64,000 nucleotides of DNA from Nocardia amamiensis (GCF_015477605.1 NZ_JADLQX010000013.1:62001-126000); one strand, 5' to 3'; shown: positions 16,960 through 26,057, counted from the first letter of the stretch. A program made the numbers and translations. Notes: generated by a model from the sequence alone, not told the origin.

Positions 16960-18252
16960 TCAGCGGTGTGCTGGAACCTGCTCGGCGATGGTATTCGCGC
17001 GTCGACTCTGCTGGAAGAGCATCACGGCCACCACGCCCAGGTAGACGAGAGGGGGAACGCCGCAGACGATGGCGCGTACCCACTGCGGCATGTGTTCGAC
17101 AGCGGCGGTCATGGCGGGAACATAGCTGGGCGCCCCGGTGAGGCCCAGATGCTTGATCTCCGCATACACCCAGGAGGTGAACCACATCGCGGATGCCGTG
17201 CCGACGCAGAGTGTCGCGGCGATCCACGCGGTCTGGTGGCGCTGGGAATGGATTGCTTTGTCCAGGAGGATGATCAGCAGCGGAACGAGCCACACCCAGT
17301 GGTGCCCCCAAGCCAGAGGCGGAATTACGCATCCGATCAATCCCACAACAGTCACGCCATGCAGATTCCGTCCGGCGCGACCGGCTCTTGCCGCGACGAC
17401 GTATCCGAGGACCGCTGCGGTCGCGGCGCACAGGAGCCACACCCAGTTCGGTGCTTGGCCGGGCGCCCACAGATTCGCCAGCACACCATTGAGTGATTGG
17501 TTGCCCGGATGGCTCACCGGCCCGATTCGGTCGACATCGCGCACCGCATGCCCCCAGTAGTCGCGCGAATCCGCAGGCGCTACCAGCCAAGTGAAGACCA
17601 CCGTGGCCGAGCCGGTAGATGCGGCAGTTGCCGCAGCCCGCCATTGCCGAGTGAGGATAAGGTATGGGAGGAACACGATCGCGGTGAGTTTCACGCCAGT
17701 GGCCACTCCCACTGACCATCCGCGCAACACTGCCGACCGGGGTCTGGTCAGATCCCACACGATGATCGCCATCAGCAGCAGGTTGATCTGGCCCTGCCAG
17801 AGGGTGCCCCGTACCGCCTCGAGAACCGTGGCAACAAGGGCCAGGCCGAAAGAGACCGCCGCCAGATGCAGGTCACCGCGATAGCCCAGCATCCGCCAGC
17901 ATCGCCACACCGTCGCCCACAACGCCGCGCACGACATCGCGAGCCAAGCGAGCTTCGCGACACCGAACGAAACGGCCGCCATCGGAAGAAAACACAGTGC
18001 CGCGAACGGCGGATAGGTGAACCAGCCTCCGGGCGGCACCGGTGCGGCGTACAGCGGCTCCCCGTGTAGCAGTTGCAGCGCACCATTCCGGTAGATCGCC
18101 AGATCTCCTTGGTTTACCAGCAGCCCGAACTGCGGTGCGGCCCACGGCGGCACCAAGACCCACTGCACGACAAGCGCGGCTCCCCCAGCGACGAGCGCCA
18201 GCGTCGCCCAGCGCCTGGATATCCCGCGCTCATCCGTACCGCTGCTGTGCAC
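16960..18252 (-). CDS. GT87 family mannosyltransferase-like membrane protein
   Basis: A polytopic protein of 430 residues with about ten helices. The pattern fits the GT-C family GT87: an extracytoplasmic loop with NQGDLAIYRNGALQLLHGEPLYA (acidic residue), GGWFTYPPFAALCFLP, and the late WGHHWVWLVPL motif. Mycobacterial members (PimE, Rv2181) add mannose from polyprenyl-phosphomannose to PIM, LM or LAM. I prefer GTG 18252, which has AGGGGG seven bases upstream; a GTG at 18294 would add 14 residues. The gene stands alone. The acceptor cannot be told. Confidence 0.85.
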   Translation of the reverse strand: MHSSGTDERGISRRWATLALVAGGAALVVQWVLVPPWAAPQFGLLVNQGDLAIYRNGALQLLHGEPLYAAPVPPGGWFTYPPFAALCFLPMAAVSFGVAKLAWLAMSCAALWATVWRCWRMLGYRGDLHLAAVSFGLALVATVLEAVRGTLWQGQINLLLMAIIVWDLTRPRSAVLRGWSVGVATGVKLTAIVFLPYLILTRQWRAAATAASTGSATVVFTWLVAPADSRDYWGHAVRDVDRIGPVSHPGNQSLNGVLANLWAPGQAPNWVWLLCAATAAVLGYVVAARAGRAGRNLHGVTVVGLIGCVIPPLAWGHHWVWLVPLLIILLDKAIHSQRHQTAWIAATLCVGTASAMWFTSWVYAEIKHLGLTGAPSYVPAMTAAVEHMPQWVRAIVCGVPPLVYLGVVAVMLFQQSRRANTIAEQVPAHR

Positions 18253-18382
18253 GAGCACACCCCCTGTTTCTCGGAACGATCGCCGACCACCCACACCGTA
18301 GCCTCATGGCCAGAGACTGCACCGCGGTGTATTCGGTTGCGAGCCAAGGACCGGGCTCGGTGATGAGCAGTTCGTCGACCGA

Positions 18383-19936
18383 TCAGCGGGGAAGGGATTC
18401 CTCGCTCTGCGCGCGGAGTTGGGAGCGGATTTCGGGCTTGAGGACCTTGCCGATCTTCGAGCGCGGAAGGTCGGCCCAGATCTCTACTTGTTTGGGGCTT
18501 TTCACCGAGCCAAGTCGTGCTTTGGCGAAGTCGCGTAGTTCGGCGGCGGTGGCGGTGCGGCCGGAGTGGAATTGGACGACGGCGGTGACGCGCTCACCCC
18601 ATTTGTCGTCGGGCAGGCCGACCACGGCGCAGTCCTGGACGGCGGGATGGGCCAGCAGGGCCTGCTCGACTTCGGCGGAATAGACGTTGAAGCCGCCGGT
18701 GATGATCATGTCCTTGGCGCGGTCGACGACGTAGAGGTAGTTGTCGGCGTCGAGGTAGCCGATATCGCCGGTGTGGTGCCAGCCGTATCGCGACGCTTCG
18801 GCTGTCGCCTCCGGATTCTTGTGGTAACCGGCCATCACCAGCGGTCCGCGCACCACGATCTCGCCGCGTTCGCCGGTCGGCAGCAGCAGGCCTTCGCCGT
18901 TCATGATCGCCACCTGGGTCAGGGGAGTGGGACGCCCCGCCGAGGACAGCCGCTCGGTCGCGACGGAACCGTCCGGCCGGAAGTGTTCCTTCGGCGCCAG
19001 GGTGGAGACCATCATCGGGGCTTCGGACTGCCCGAACAACTGTCCCATGACCGGCCCGATCCGGTGCAGCGCCTGCTCGAGCCGAGCGGTCGACATCGGC
19101 GCCGCGCCGTACCAGAGGCATTGCAAGGAACCGAGATCGGTGCCGGGCAGGGCGGGGTGGTCGAGCAGCATGTAGATCAGCGTGGGTGGGAGGAAGGTAT
19201 GCGTGACGCGGTGACGTTCCAGCAGAGTGAGGAATTCTCCCAGGTCGGGGGAAGGCATCACGACGATCTCGCCGCCGAGGGTCATGATCGGGAAACACAG
19301 CACGCCCGCGGCGTGGGTGAGCGGCGCGAGGGCCAGGTAGCGCGGCCGTCCATCGAACGGGTAGCTCATCAGCGTGAGCGCCGTCATCGCTTCGATGTTG
19401 TGTCCGGTGAGCCGGACGCCCTTGGGCCTTCCCGTGGTACCGCCGGTGCCGACCAGCATGATGACGTCGTCCACCGGTTCGGCTTGCCACTCGGTTGCCG
19501 GACAGTCGCGGATCCACTCGTCGAAACGCACCGCTCCGGAGCGGGGCGCGTCCAGGCAGACCAGGGTCGTCAACGCGGGCAGCCGCGGTGCGATGGCGTG
19601 CACCACCGGAGCGAAGGCGGAGTGGAAGATCAGGCACGTGCAATCGAAAAGGTCCAGCAATTCCTGGTTTTCGGCGGCTTCGTTGCGCGGGTTCATCGGG
19701 CACCACACCGCACCGGCGCGGGCGATGCCGAAGACGCAGGCGAAGGCGAGTGCGTCGTTCGCCGAGAGGATCGCGACCTTGTCACCCGGGCGCACTCCTG
19801 AGCCGTGCAGCGCGCGGGCGATCTGCCAGGACATCTGCTGGACCTGCTGATAGGTCAGCGTGTTCCCGTTCATGGTCAGGCAGGGCGCGGTCGCGCCCAG
19901 GGAGGCGCCCTTGTCGAGATAGTCGGTCAGACGCAC
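18383..19936 (-). CDS. Acyl-CoA synthetase (FadD-type)
   Basis: A 517-residue AMP-forming ligase that activates carboxylic acids as acyl-AMP and then acyl-CoA. Motifs in order: the P-loop MLVGTGGTTGRPKGV, LAPLTHAAG, the adenine region LWYGAAPMS and GQSEAPMM, HTGDIGYLDADNYLYVVDRAKDMIITGGFNVYS, and the C-terminal SKIGKVLK lysine. Start is GTG 19936 with AAGGAA six bases before it; a longer frame lacks a ribosome site. It is the last gene of a three-gene operon with a saccharopine-dehydrogenase-like protein and an SDR, under a divergent TetR gene. A fatty acid, terpenoid or sterol side-chain acid is the likely substrate. Confidence 0.92.
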   Translation of the reverse strand: MRLTDYLDKGASLGATAPCLTMNGNTLTYQQVQQMSWQIARALHGSGVRPGDKVAILSANDALAFACVFGIARAGAVWCPMNPRNEAAENQELLDLFDCTCLIFHSAFAPVVHAIAPRLPALTTLVCLDAPRSGAVRFDEWIRDCPATEWQAEPVDDVIMLVGTGGTTGRPKGVRLTGHNIEAMTALTLMSYPFDGRPRYLALAPLTHAAGVLCFPIMTLGGEIVVMPSPDLGEFLTLLERHRVTHTFLPPTLIYMLLDHPALPGTDLGSLQCLWYGAAPMSTARLEQALHRIGPVMGQLFGQSEAPMMVSTLAPKEHFRPDGSVATERLSSAGRPTPLTQVAIMNGEGLLLPTGERGEIVVRGPLVMAGYHKNPEATAEASRYGWHHTGDIGYLDADNYLYVVDRAKDMIITGGFNVYSAEVEQALLAHPAVQDCAVVGLPDDKWGERVTAVVQFHSGRTATAAELRDFAKARLGSVKSPKQVEIWADLPRSKIGKVLKPEIRSQLRAQSEESLPR

Positions 19937-20021
19937 AATCGTTCCTTCGAAAGCGAAGTGGGTGGATGGAAAGCCCGGCCTGCCGGCGTGCGGCATCGGA
20001 CGCCGGCAGGCCGGGGAGTGC

Positions 20022-21149
20022 TCAACGGTGCACGGTGAGAACCGGTTCGGCGACCAGTCCGAAACCGCGCAGCACCCCGAGCAGTTCCCGGTGGCCGAAC
20101 GCCTGGCAGGCCGAGGCGAACCCGACCCGCTTCGGCGGCGCCTGCAACAGCGAGTTCGCGGCGAACGCCTGCAGGAGACCGGTCTGCTTGTAGTTGCAGT
20201 TTCCGTAGATCACGCAGTGCGCGCGAGCCAGCGGACCCGACGCGTGGACCGAGTCCAGCGAGGTGTTGACGCGCGGATTCTCCCGCGGCGGCATCTCGCT
20301 GCGCACCGCCGCCGCCTGCTCGGTGAGCACCCGGTACTTCTCTTCCACCGGAAGGTCTTTCACCTGCTCGATGACGGCCTGCACGATCTGCGGAACGCCC
20401 AGCATCAGCGGCCGGTTGAAGACACCGCCGAGCACCTTCACGTTCGCGACGCGCGGATCGCGTTTGAACCAGACCGGATGCGAGGTGCCGCCCCACGGCA
20501 GAGCCAGCCCGATTTCGTGCTGGCCGGGCACGACGACGTCGTAGAGTCCGCCGTCGGCGGGCCACTCGACGTACTCGTTCTGCTCGAGGTAATACGCCCT
20601 GGACAGCGCGGCGTTGACCAGGATCGTCTTGGTCGAGGCGACGGTCGGGAAGCCCTTCCAGAAGACCTGGATGTCCAAGGTGTCCATGCCGGGCGTCTCG
20701 AGGCAGAGGTTGGCGGCGATCTCGCCGGTGGTGTACATCTGCGCGATGCCCGGCGACAGCAGCAGTCCGCGTTCGGCCATCTCGCTGCCGTACTGCTCGT
20801 CGCAGGCGATGAGCCAATCCTGTTCGCCGGTGGTGTCGAGGTAGTGCGCCCCCGCCGCGAGGCAGGACTGCACGACTTCGTGGCCGTATTGCGAGAACGG
20901 CCCGACGGTGTTGCAGACGACGGAGGCGCCGCGGAACAGTTCGGTCAGCGGTCCCACGTCGTGGGCGACCTCGACGATCTCGTGCTCGACGGTGTCGATG
21001 CCGGGGACCTTGTCGAGCGCTTCCTGCAGGCGGGACTTGTCCCGGCCCGCGGCGATGAACGGGATGTTGAACTCGCGCAGGTATTCACAGACCAGTCGGC
21101 CGGTGTAGCCGGAGGCGCCGTAGACGACGACGGGCTTGTCGTTGCTCAT
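20022..21149 (-). CDS. Saccharopine-dehydrogenase-like NAD(P)-binding protein (DUF5938-like)
   Basis: A 375-residue protein that begins with a Rossmann fold (PVVVYGASGYTGRLVCEYLREFNIPFIAAGRDKSRL) of the saccharopine dehydrogenase type, followed by GPFSQYGHEVVQSCLAAGAHYLDTTGEQDW. The C-terminal half is a lipid-pathway variant, not a lysine-pathway enzyme; actinobacterial members often sit next to fadD and SDR genes as here. The reaction is unknown; a reductive or oxidative step on an acyl substrate is likely. It is the middle gene, 32 bases after the SDR and 85 bases before the acyl-CoA synthetase. Confidence 0.8.
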   Translation of the reverse strand: MSNDKPVVVYGASGYTGRLVCEYLREFNIPFIAAGRDKSRLQEALDKVPGIDTVEHEIVEVAHDVGPLTELFRGASVVCNTVGPFSQYGHEVVQSCLAAGAHYLDTTGEQDWLIACDEQYGSEMAERGLLLSPGIAQMYTTGEIAANLCLETPGMDTLDIQVFWKGFPTVASTKTILVNAALSRAYYLEQNEYVEWPADGGLYDVVVPGQHEIGLALPWGGTSHPVWFKRDPRVANVKVLGGVFNRPLMLGVPQIVQAVIEQVKDLPVEEKYRVLTEQAAAVRSEMPPRENPRVNTSLDSVHASGPLARAHCVIYGNCNYKQTGLLQAFAANSLLQAPPKRVGFASACQAFGHRELLGVLRGFGLVAEPVLTVHR

Positions 21150-21181
21150 GAGATCTCAGACCTTTCGAAGTTGTTCGGTTC

Positions 21182-21985
21182 TCACATGCCCATGCCGCCG
21201 TCGACCGGCAGGCCGGCCCCGGTGATGAAGCGGGCGGCGTCGGAGGCGAGGAACACCACCGCGTCGGCCATATCGGCGACCTCGCCGAGCCGTCCCTGCG
21301 GGGTCTGCTCGATCACGGCGCCGACGGCGGCCTCCGCGCTGGGGAACAGTCCGATCTCGGCCACGTCGTTGGCCAGCCGCGCGCCCATCTCGGTGGGGAC
21401 GAGTCCGGGGTAGACGCAGTTCACCCGGACGCCGTAGCCGAGCTTGCCGGACTCCATCGCGGCGACGCGGGTGAGGCGATCGACGGCGGACTTGGTCGAC
21501 GAGTACACCCCGATACCGGGAAACGCGATGGTCGCGGCGACCGAGGCGATGTTCACGATCGCGCCACCGCGGCCCGCCGCCCCGCCCGGACGCATCGCGC
21601 GGAAGGCGTGTTTGATGCCCAGCGCCGTGCCCAGCACGTTCACCTCCAGCATCCGGCGCGCCTCGGACGGATCGAGATCCACCAGGAGACCGGTGATCTC
21701 GATACCGGCGTTGTTGACGACGATGTCCAGACCGCCGAGCGCGGCCACGGTGTCAGCGACCGCCTGCTCCCAGCGTGCGTCGTCGGTGACATCGAGCGGG
21801 ACGAACTCGGCGACGGCGCCGGAGGCGCGCAACGCCTCGACGGTGTCCTTGCCGAGGTCCTCGCGGATGTCGCCGATCGCGACGGCGGCTCCGGCGCGGG
21901 CCAGCGCTTCGGCCATACCGGCGCCCAATCCCCGTGCTCCACCGGTGACCAATGCCCGGCGCCCGGTCAGGTCGTACCCACTCAT
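21182..21985 (-). CDS. Short-chain dehydrogenase/reductase
   Basis: A 267-residue classical SDR. Cofactor motif: ALVTGGARGLGAGMAEALARAG (TGxxxGxG). NNAG is present (IVVNNAGIEITG). Catalytic residues are Ser in IVNIASVA and Tyr-x-x-x-Lys in GVYSSTKSAVDRL. The ending FITGAGLPVDGGMGM is typical. The acidic residue after the second strand (GDIRED) suggests NAD+ use. Start ATG 21985 has GAGGAGGAG upstream. It is the first gene of the lipid operon and faces the divergent TetR gene across two operator palindromes. Confidence 0.92.
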   Translation of the reverse strand: MSGYDLTGRRALVTGGARGLGAGMAEALARAGAAVAIGDIREDLGKDTVEALRASGAVAEFVPLDVTDDARWEQAVADTVAALGGLDIVVNNAGIEITGLLVDLDPSEARRMLEVNVLGTALGIKHAFRAMRPGGAAGRGGAIVNIASVAATIAFPGIGVYSSTKSAVDRLTRVAAMESGKLGYGVRVNCVYPGLVPTEMGARLANDVAEIGLFPSAEAAVGAVIEQTPQGRLGEVADMADAVVFLASDAARFITGAGLPVDGGMGM

Positions 21986-22075
21986 CCGGCATCTCCTCCT
22001 CGAGATGGCTTGTGCGGCGCGAGCGCCTGACAGCGCTGCGTCCGACTGTGACGTGGATCACAGTACTGCGAAATT

Positions 22076-22089
22076 TTGACAGCCGTCAA
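22076..22089. promoter_or_regulatory. TetR operator copy 1 (TTGAC-N4-GTCAA)
   Basis: Palindrome TTGACAGCCGTCAA in the gap between the SDR operon and the divergent TetR gene. A second copy has its centre 22 bases away, two helical turns, which fits two repressor dimers on the same face. Confidence 0.65.
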
Positions 22090-22097
22090 GATTTTCT

Positions 22098-22111
22098 TTG
22101 ACGACTGTCAA
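22098..22111. promoter_or_regulatory. TetR operator copy 2 (TTGAC-N4-GTCAA)
   Basis: Palindrome TTGACGACTGTCAA. It differs from the reverse complement of copy 1 at one base. Its position shows that a TTG start at 22098 for the TetR gene is not likely. Confidence 0.65.
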
Positions 22112-22193
22112 GTCGAAGCGGTCCGGTATCGAGCAGCCGCGTTACACTGAGCGGGTTCGCAGGGTGCGGACGCGTGGACGGAGAGAAGTCACG

Positions 22194-22835
22194 GTGACCG
22201 AGATCGTCGAGACCAGACGGGATCGCATCGCGCGCAGGCAGGTGGACAAGTTCGCGGAACGGCGCGCGCAGTTGGCCGCCGCCGCGCTGCACACCCTCGC
22301 CGAGCTCGGCTACGCGCGGACCAGCCTGCGGGAGATCGCGCAGAAATCCGAGTTCACCCACGGCGTGCTGCACTACTACTTCAACGACAAGGTCGAGCTG
22401 ATCACCCACGTGGTGCGGCAGTACGAGGCGGTGTGCGTCACCCGCTACGACGACATCGTCGCCACCGCGACAACGGCCGATGGCCTGCGGAGCGACTTCG
22501 GCACCGCGATGGCCACCACCCTGGACACCGACGCCGCGCTGCACCGGCTGTGGTACGACCTGCGCAATCAGAGCCTGTTCGAGGAGTCCTTCCGCGACGA
22601 CGTCATCGAGATCGACGGGCGTCGCGAGCAGATGATCCACAATGTCGCGCGGCGCTACGCGGAGCTGTCCGGCAAACCTCTGCTCGTGCCGTCCAAAACG
22701 GCATACGCCCTCTTCGACGGCTTGTTCCAGCAAGCACTGCTGCACAAGCTCTCCGGACGCGCCGACGCCGTCGACACCCTGCGTGCCGACGCCGCCCATC
22801 TCCTCGACCTGGTGACCGGCGACGGCCGGCCCTGA
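22194..22835 (+). CDS. TetR family regulator of the SDR-fadD operon
   Basis: A 213-residue TetR regulator. The helix-turn-helix is at about 30-60 (RTSLREIAQKSEFTHGVLHYYFNDKVEL). The C-terminal domain (LHRLWYDLRNQSLFEESFRDDV) resembles a TetR group found with lipid genes in mycolata. I chose GTG 22194, which has GGAGAG in front; the earlier TTG lies inside an operator. It is divergent from the SDR-saccharopine-like-fadD operon, and the 208-base gap carries two matching palindromes, so it very probably represses both directions. An acyl-CoA ligand is plausible. Confidence 0.88.
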   Translation: MTEIVETRRDRIARRQVDKFAERRAQLAAAALHTLAELGYARTSLREIAQKSEFTHGVLHYYFNDKVELITHVVRQYEAVCVTRYDDIVATATTADGLRSDFGTAMATTLDTDAALHRLWYDLRNQSLFEESFRDDVIEIDGRREQMIHNVARRYAELSGKPLLVPSKTAYALFDGLFQQALLHKLSGRADAVDTLRADAAHLLDLVTGDGRP

Positions 22836-22876
22836 CCCGCCACACCGGTCGCCACAGATGAACTGTCCGGCGCCGC

Positions 22877-24832
22877 CTATACCTCGATACGCGAGCCCAT
22901 GATGATGGTGCGATCGCCGGGTAGTCCGAAGTGCTCGGCGGCGTCGGCGGTGATGTAGGAGGTGGCGATGAACAGCCGCTTGCGCCACGGCGCCATGGTG
23001 GGTGCGTCCCCGCGCCGAAGCTCGATCTTCGACAGGAAATAGGAGGCCTCGTCGAGCCGCAACGGCCCTTCGGTGCTGTCGGGGTGCAGCAGCGCCAGCG
23101 CACCGGGCACATCCTGCAGCTCCATGTAGCCGAACCGGGCGCTGACGTGGATGATCCCGTCTTCGGCATGGCCCAGGGAGTCGACGGCGATCCTTTCCGC
23201 CACCGAAACGCGGGGGACCGGCTCGGTCTCGATCGACATGATCACGACATGCTGGTGGCGCACCTGGTTGCGCTCGACGTTGGCCCGCATCGCCAGCGGC
23301 GTGGTCTGCTTGCCGCGGTTGAGGAAGATGGCCGTTCCGGGAACCCGGCGTATCGAAAGCTTCCCTTCGTGCAACTGGTCCACGAATTCGCGCAGCGATC
23401 CCTCGCGCCGTTCCCGCTCCGTGCTGACGATCTCGCGCCCGCGCTGCCACGTGGTCATCACGGTGAACGCGGTGAGGGCGATCATCAGCGGCAACCACGC
23501 GCCGTGCACGAGCTTGGTCAGGTTGGCCGCGACGAACAGCAGGTCCACCAGCAGCAGCGGGACGGCGCCGAGACCGATCAACCACAGCGGTGTGCCCCAT
23601 CTGGCGCGGGCGATGTAGAAGAAGAGCAGCGTGGTGATCGTGATCGTCCCGGTCACCGCCATGCCGAACGCATAGGCCAGCGCTGCCGAGCTGCGGAACG
23701 CGAACACCAGAGTGAGCACCGAGACCATCAGCAGCCAATTGATCCACGGGACATAGATCTGGCCCGCGCTGGACTCCGAGGTGTGTGCGATCCGCACCCG
23801 GGGCAGGTAGCCGAGCCGGGCTGCCTGAGAAGCCACCGAATACGCGCCGGTGATCACCGCCTGGGAGGCGATCACCGTCGCCGCGGTGGCCAGCAGGACC
23901 AGGGGTAGCCGGGCCCAGCCGGGCACGAGCAGGAAGAACGGGCGGCTGATATTGCTCGGATCGTCGAGGATCAGCGCGCCTTGGCCGAGGTAGCTGAGAA
24001 TGCAGGCGGGGAATACGAGGATCAGCCAGGCCCGGGTGATCGCGCGACGACCGAAGTGCCCCATGTCGGCGTAGAGCGCCTCGGCGCCGGTGACCGCGAG
24101 CACGACCGCGGCCAATGAGAAGAAGGCGATGTGGAAATGGCCGGTCAGGAAGCCCAGCGCGTAGGCAGGCGATAGTGCCTTCAGGATCTCCGGGTGGCGG
24201 GCGATGCCCGTCGCTCCGCACACGCCGATGGTGCCGAACCACGCGATCATCACCGGCCCGAATATCCGGCCCACCGCCGCGGTGCCGCGCCGCTGCACGA
24301 GGAACAGCGCCACGATGATCAGCGCCGTGATCGGCACGACGAACTCTTTCAGCGACGGTTCGACCACTTCGAGCCCTTCCACAGCGGACAGCACCGAGAT
24401 CGCGGGAGTGATCATGCTGTCGCCGAAGAACAGCGACGCGCCGAAGATGCCCAGCGACGCCAGCACGGCGGCCTGCCGCCGACCGCGCTGAGCGCCCCAC
24501 CGCCGCAGCTGCGTGATCAGCGCCATGATGCCGCCCTCGCCGTCGTTGTCGGCGCGCATCGCCAGCAGCACGTAGGTGATCGTGACGATGATCGTCACCG
24601 ACCAGAAGATCAGCGACACCACGCCGTACACGTTCGCCATGCTGACCGGGACCGGATGCGGGTCGCGCGGGTTGAACACGGTCTGAATCGTGTAGATCGG
24701 GCTGGTCCCGATGTCGCCGAACACCACGCCCAATGCCGCGACCACCACAGCGAGCCGCACGGTGTCGTGTGCGCTCACACCGTGGCCTGTCCGCTCCTCA
24801 TCCGATGTGGTCTCGTGCTGGTGATCGGTCAC
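22877..24832 (-). CDS. kup: Kup potassium transporter
   Basis: A 651-residue K+/H+ symporter of the KUP/HAK/KT family. It has about twelve membrane helices with the signature LGVVFGDIGTSPIYTIQTVF near the start, YVLLAMRADNDGEGGIMAL, then GASLFFGDSMITPAISVLSAVEGLEV and TGAEALYADMGHFG. The C-terminal ~180 residues are the cytosolic part, rich in strands (SARFGYMELQDVPGAL). Start GTG 24832 has AGGAGG before it. I looked for a c-di-AMP riboswitch in the 175-base leader and did not recognise one. The gene is divergent from a tiny methionine-rich ORF. Confidence 0.93.
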   Translation of the reverse strand: MTDHQHETTSDEERTGHGVSAHDTVRLAVVVAALGVVFGDIGTSPIYTIQTVFNPRDPHPVPVSMANVYGVVSLIFWSVTIIVTITYVLLAMRADNDGEGGIMALITQLRRWGAQRGRRQAAVLASLGIFGASLFFGDSMITPAISVLSAVEGLEVVEPSLKEFVVPITALIIVALFLVQRRGTAAVGRIFGPVMIAWFGTIGVCGATGIARHPEILKALSPAYALGFLTGHFHIAFFSLAAVVLAVTGAEALYADMGHFGRRAITRAWLILVFPACILSYLGQGALILDDPSNISRPFFLLVPGWARLPLVLLATAATVIASQAVITGAYSVASQAARLGYLPRVRIAHTSESSAGQIYVPWINWLLMVSVLTLVFAFRSSAALAYAFGMAVTGTITITTLLFFYIARARWGTPLWLIGLGAVPLLLVDLLFVAANLTKLVHGAWLPLMIALTAFTVMTTWQRGREIVSTERERREGSLREFVDQLHEGKLSIRRVPGTAIFLNRGKQTTPLAMRANVERNQVRHQHVVIMSIETEPVPRVSVAERIAVDSLGHAEDGIIHVSARFGYMELQDVPGALALLHPDSTEGPLRLDEASYFLSKIELRRGDAPTMAPWRKRLFIATSYITADAAEHFGLPGDRTIIMGSRIEV

Positions 24833-25007
24833 GGCGATCCTCCTGCGTGCGGGCTACGCTGCCGCATCCGGCGCTTATTCCGGACGTTACCGCTCCCCGG
24901 CGCGGCAATCGGCAGGTTGCTGGGGAATAGCGAGCAGTTCCGCCGTTAGAAACGATCACCGGGGGTACCCCTGAACCTGGGTCTCAATCGAAAAGAGGTG
25001 AACGACG

Positions 25008-25112
25008 ATGATGACCTTGGACCAGATGATGGCGATGGCGCGCGACTGGTGGAATCGGATGTTCCCCGGTATGGGTATGCCGATGTTCCCCGGTATGCCG
25101 ATGATGAGTTAA
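25008..25112 (+). CDS. Methionine-rich micropeptide (34 aa)
   Basis: A 34-residue frame starting ATG-ATG at 25008, with the ribosome site AAGAGGTG eight bases upstream and a TAA stop. Twelve of 34 residues are methionine. The layout is an amphipathic start (MMTLDQMMAMARDWWNR) and two MFPGM repeats, in MFPGMGMPMFPGMPMMS. Methionine-rich peptides of this sort can bind copper(I); this is an inference. Upstream, GGGGTACCCC (24962-24971) forms a palindrome. It is divergent from kup. No family is known to me. The strong ribosome site and clean frame support a real gene. Confidence 0.6.
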   Translation: MMTLDQMMAMARDWWNRMFPGMGMPMFPGMPMMS

Positions 25113-25286
25113 CCCATACCCCGCAGGCCCGCATTCAGTTGTGCTGACCGGGGGTCTGGTCTGCTGCAGGCGGCTCGGGGGTCGCGGACTCGAGGCGACG
25201 TGGATGACCCGGACGACCGGGTGTCCGTCACAGGTCCCGAGTCCGGGGGATGTTGTGTCGCTGGAGTGGCCAAGACCTGGACCGCG

Positions 25287-25646
25287 TCAGCCTGCTTGCG
25301 GGGCGAGGGACGGGGTTCGTTTGCTGCGGAGCACGAGCAGCAGCGCGACGGTCAGATAGACCGCGGCGATGATCAGGTCGAGGGTTCCCTGGGCGGATTC
25401 GCCGTGGTCGAAGCGGTCGAGGGCGGCGACGGTGATGACGCCGGAGCCGAAGAAGTAGCCGGCCGTGAGCGCCGGGGCCGCCAACCGCCAGGGGAGGAAG
25501 GCCGCGATCAGCAGGACGAGCGAGAAAGTGAAGTCCGGGGCGGCGAAGATATTGTCCGCACGGTAGTCGGCATCGACGATGAGCGCGGTGATCAGCCACA
25601 GGCTGACCGGAATGGCGCATACCCGCGCGACGGTGTTCAACGACAT
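25287..25646 (-). CDS. Small hypothetical membrane protein
   Basis: A membrane protein of 119 residues with four predicted helices (VARVCAIPVSLWLITALIV, FTFSLVLLIAAFLPW, LTAGYFFGSGVITVAAL, LIIAAVYLTVALLLVL). The ATG at 25646 has AAGGAATTC as a ribosome site; a TTG at 25667 would overlap the stop of the ArsR gene by four bases. Function unknown; it is probably co-transcribed with and controlled by the ArsR-type protein. Confidence 0.65.
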   Translation of the reverse strand: MSLNTVARVCAIPVSLWLITALIVDADYRADNIFAAPDFTFSLVLLIAAFLPWRLAAPALTAGYFFGSGVITVAALDRFDHGESAQGTLDLIIAAVYLTVALLLVLRSKRTPSLAPQAG

Positions 25647-25663
25647 GGCGAATTCCTTGGAGA

Positions 25664-26014
25664 TCAAGTGGATTCGGGGCGAATGGGCTGACGGCCGGGC
25701 TCGGCTTGGGTAAGGATCGAGGCGACCAGACCGGGGAAGCGGGTGTCGAGCTCGGCGAGGCGCAGGGTATTCATGCGCTGGCGGCCCTGGTCGAACTGGC
25801 GGATCAATCCGGCATTGCGTAGTGCTTTGAAGTGGTGGCTGAGGGTGGACGGCGGAATGCCCAGACCGAAACTGCCACAGGGCCGATCGCCCTCGTCGAT
25901 GAGCATCCGCACGATCCGCCGACGAGTCGGGTCGGCGAGGGCATGCAGGACGGCATCGATCGACACGGCCTCGATCTCCGGGTGATCGGCGGACCTCCAG
26001 CGCCCGAGTGGCAT
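25664..26014 (-). CDS. ArsR family regulator
   Basis: A 116-residue winged-helix repressor. The fold is clear: LHALADPTRRRIVRMLIDEG, recognition helix STLSHHFKALRNAGLI, wing RQFDQGRQRMNTLRL. There is no obvious metal-binding CxC pair; the single Cys in DRPCGSF is not the usual arsenic site, so the signal may be redox or a small molecule. Start ATG 26014 has GGGGAGG in front. It leads an operon with the small membrane protein downstream (the two overlap or nearly touch). A palindrome at 26030-26057 is a likely operator. Confidence 0.85.
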   Translation of the reverse strand: MPLGRWRSADHPEIEAVSIDAVLHALADPTRRRIVRMLIDEGDRPCGSFGLGIPPSTLSHHFKALRNAGLIRQFDQGRQRMNTLRLAELDTRFPGLVASILTQAEPGRQPIRPEST

Positions 26015-26029
26015 CGCACCTCCCCTTCG

Positions 26030-26057
26030 TTCGAACTCTTCCAGAGCTCTCGAAGAG
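26030..26057. promoter_or_regulatory. Candidate ArsR operator
   Basis: Nested inverted repeats just upstream of the ArsR gene: TTCGAA at 26030-26035 against TCGAA at 26050-26054, and CTCTTC (26036-26041) against GAAGAG (26052-26057). Confidence 0.45.

Noticed and set aside
22086..24500. An 804-codon open frame on the minus strand
   Set aside because: Shadow of kup in another frame, running into the TetR region; no domain seen.
24833..25007. c-di-AMP riboswitch before kup
   Set aside because: Known before some potassium transporter genes, but the conserved blocks are not recognisable here.
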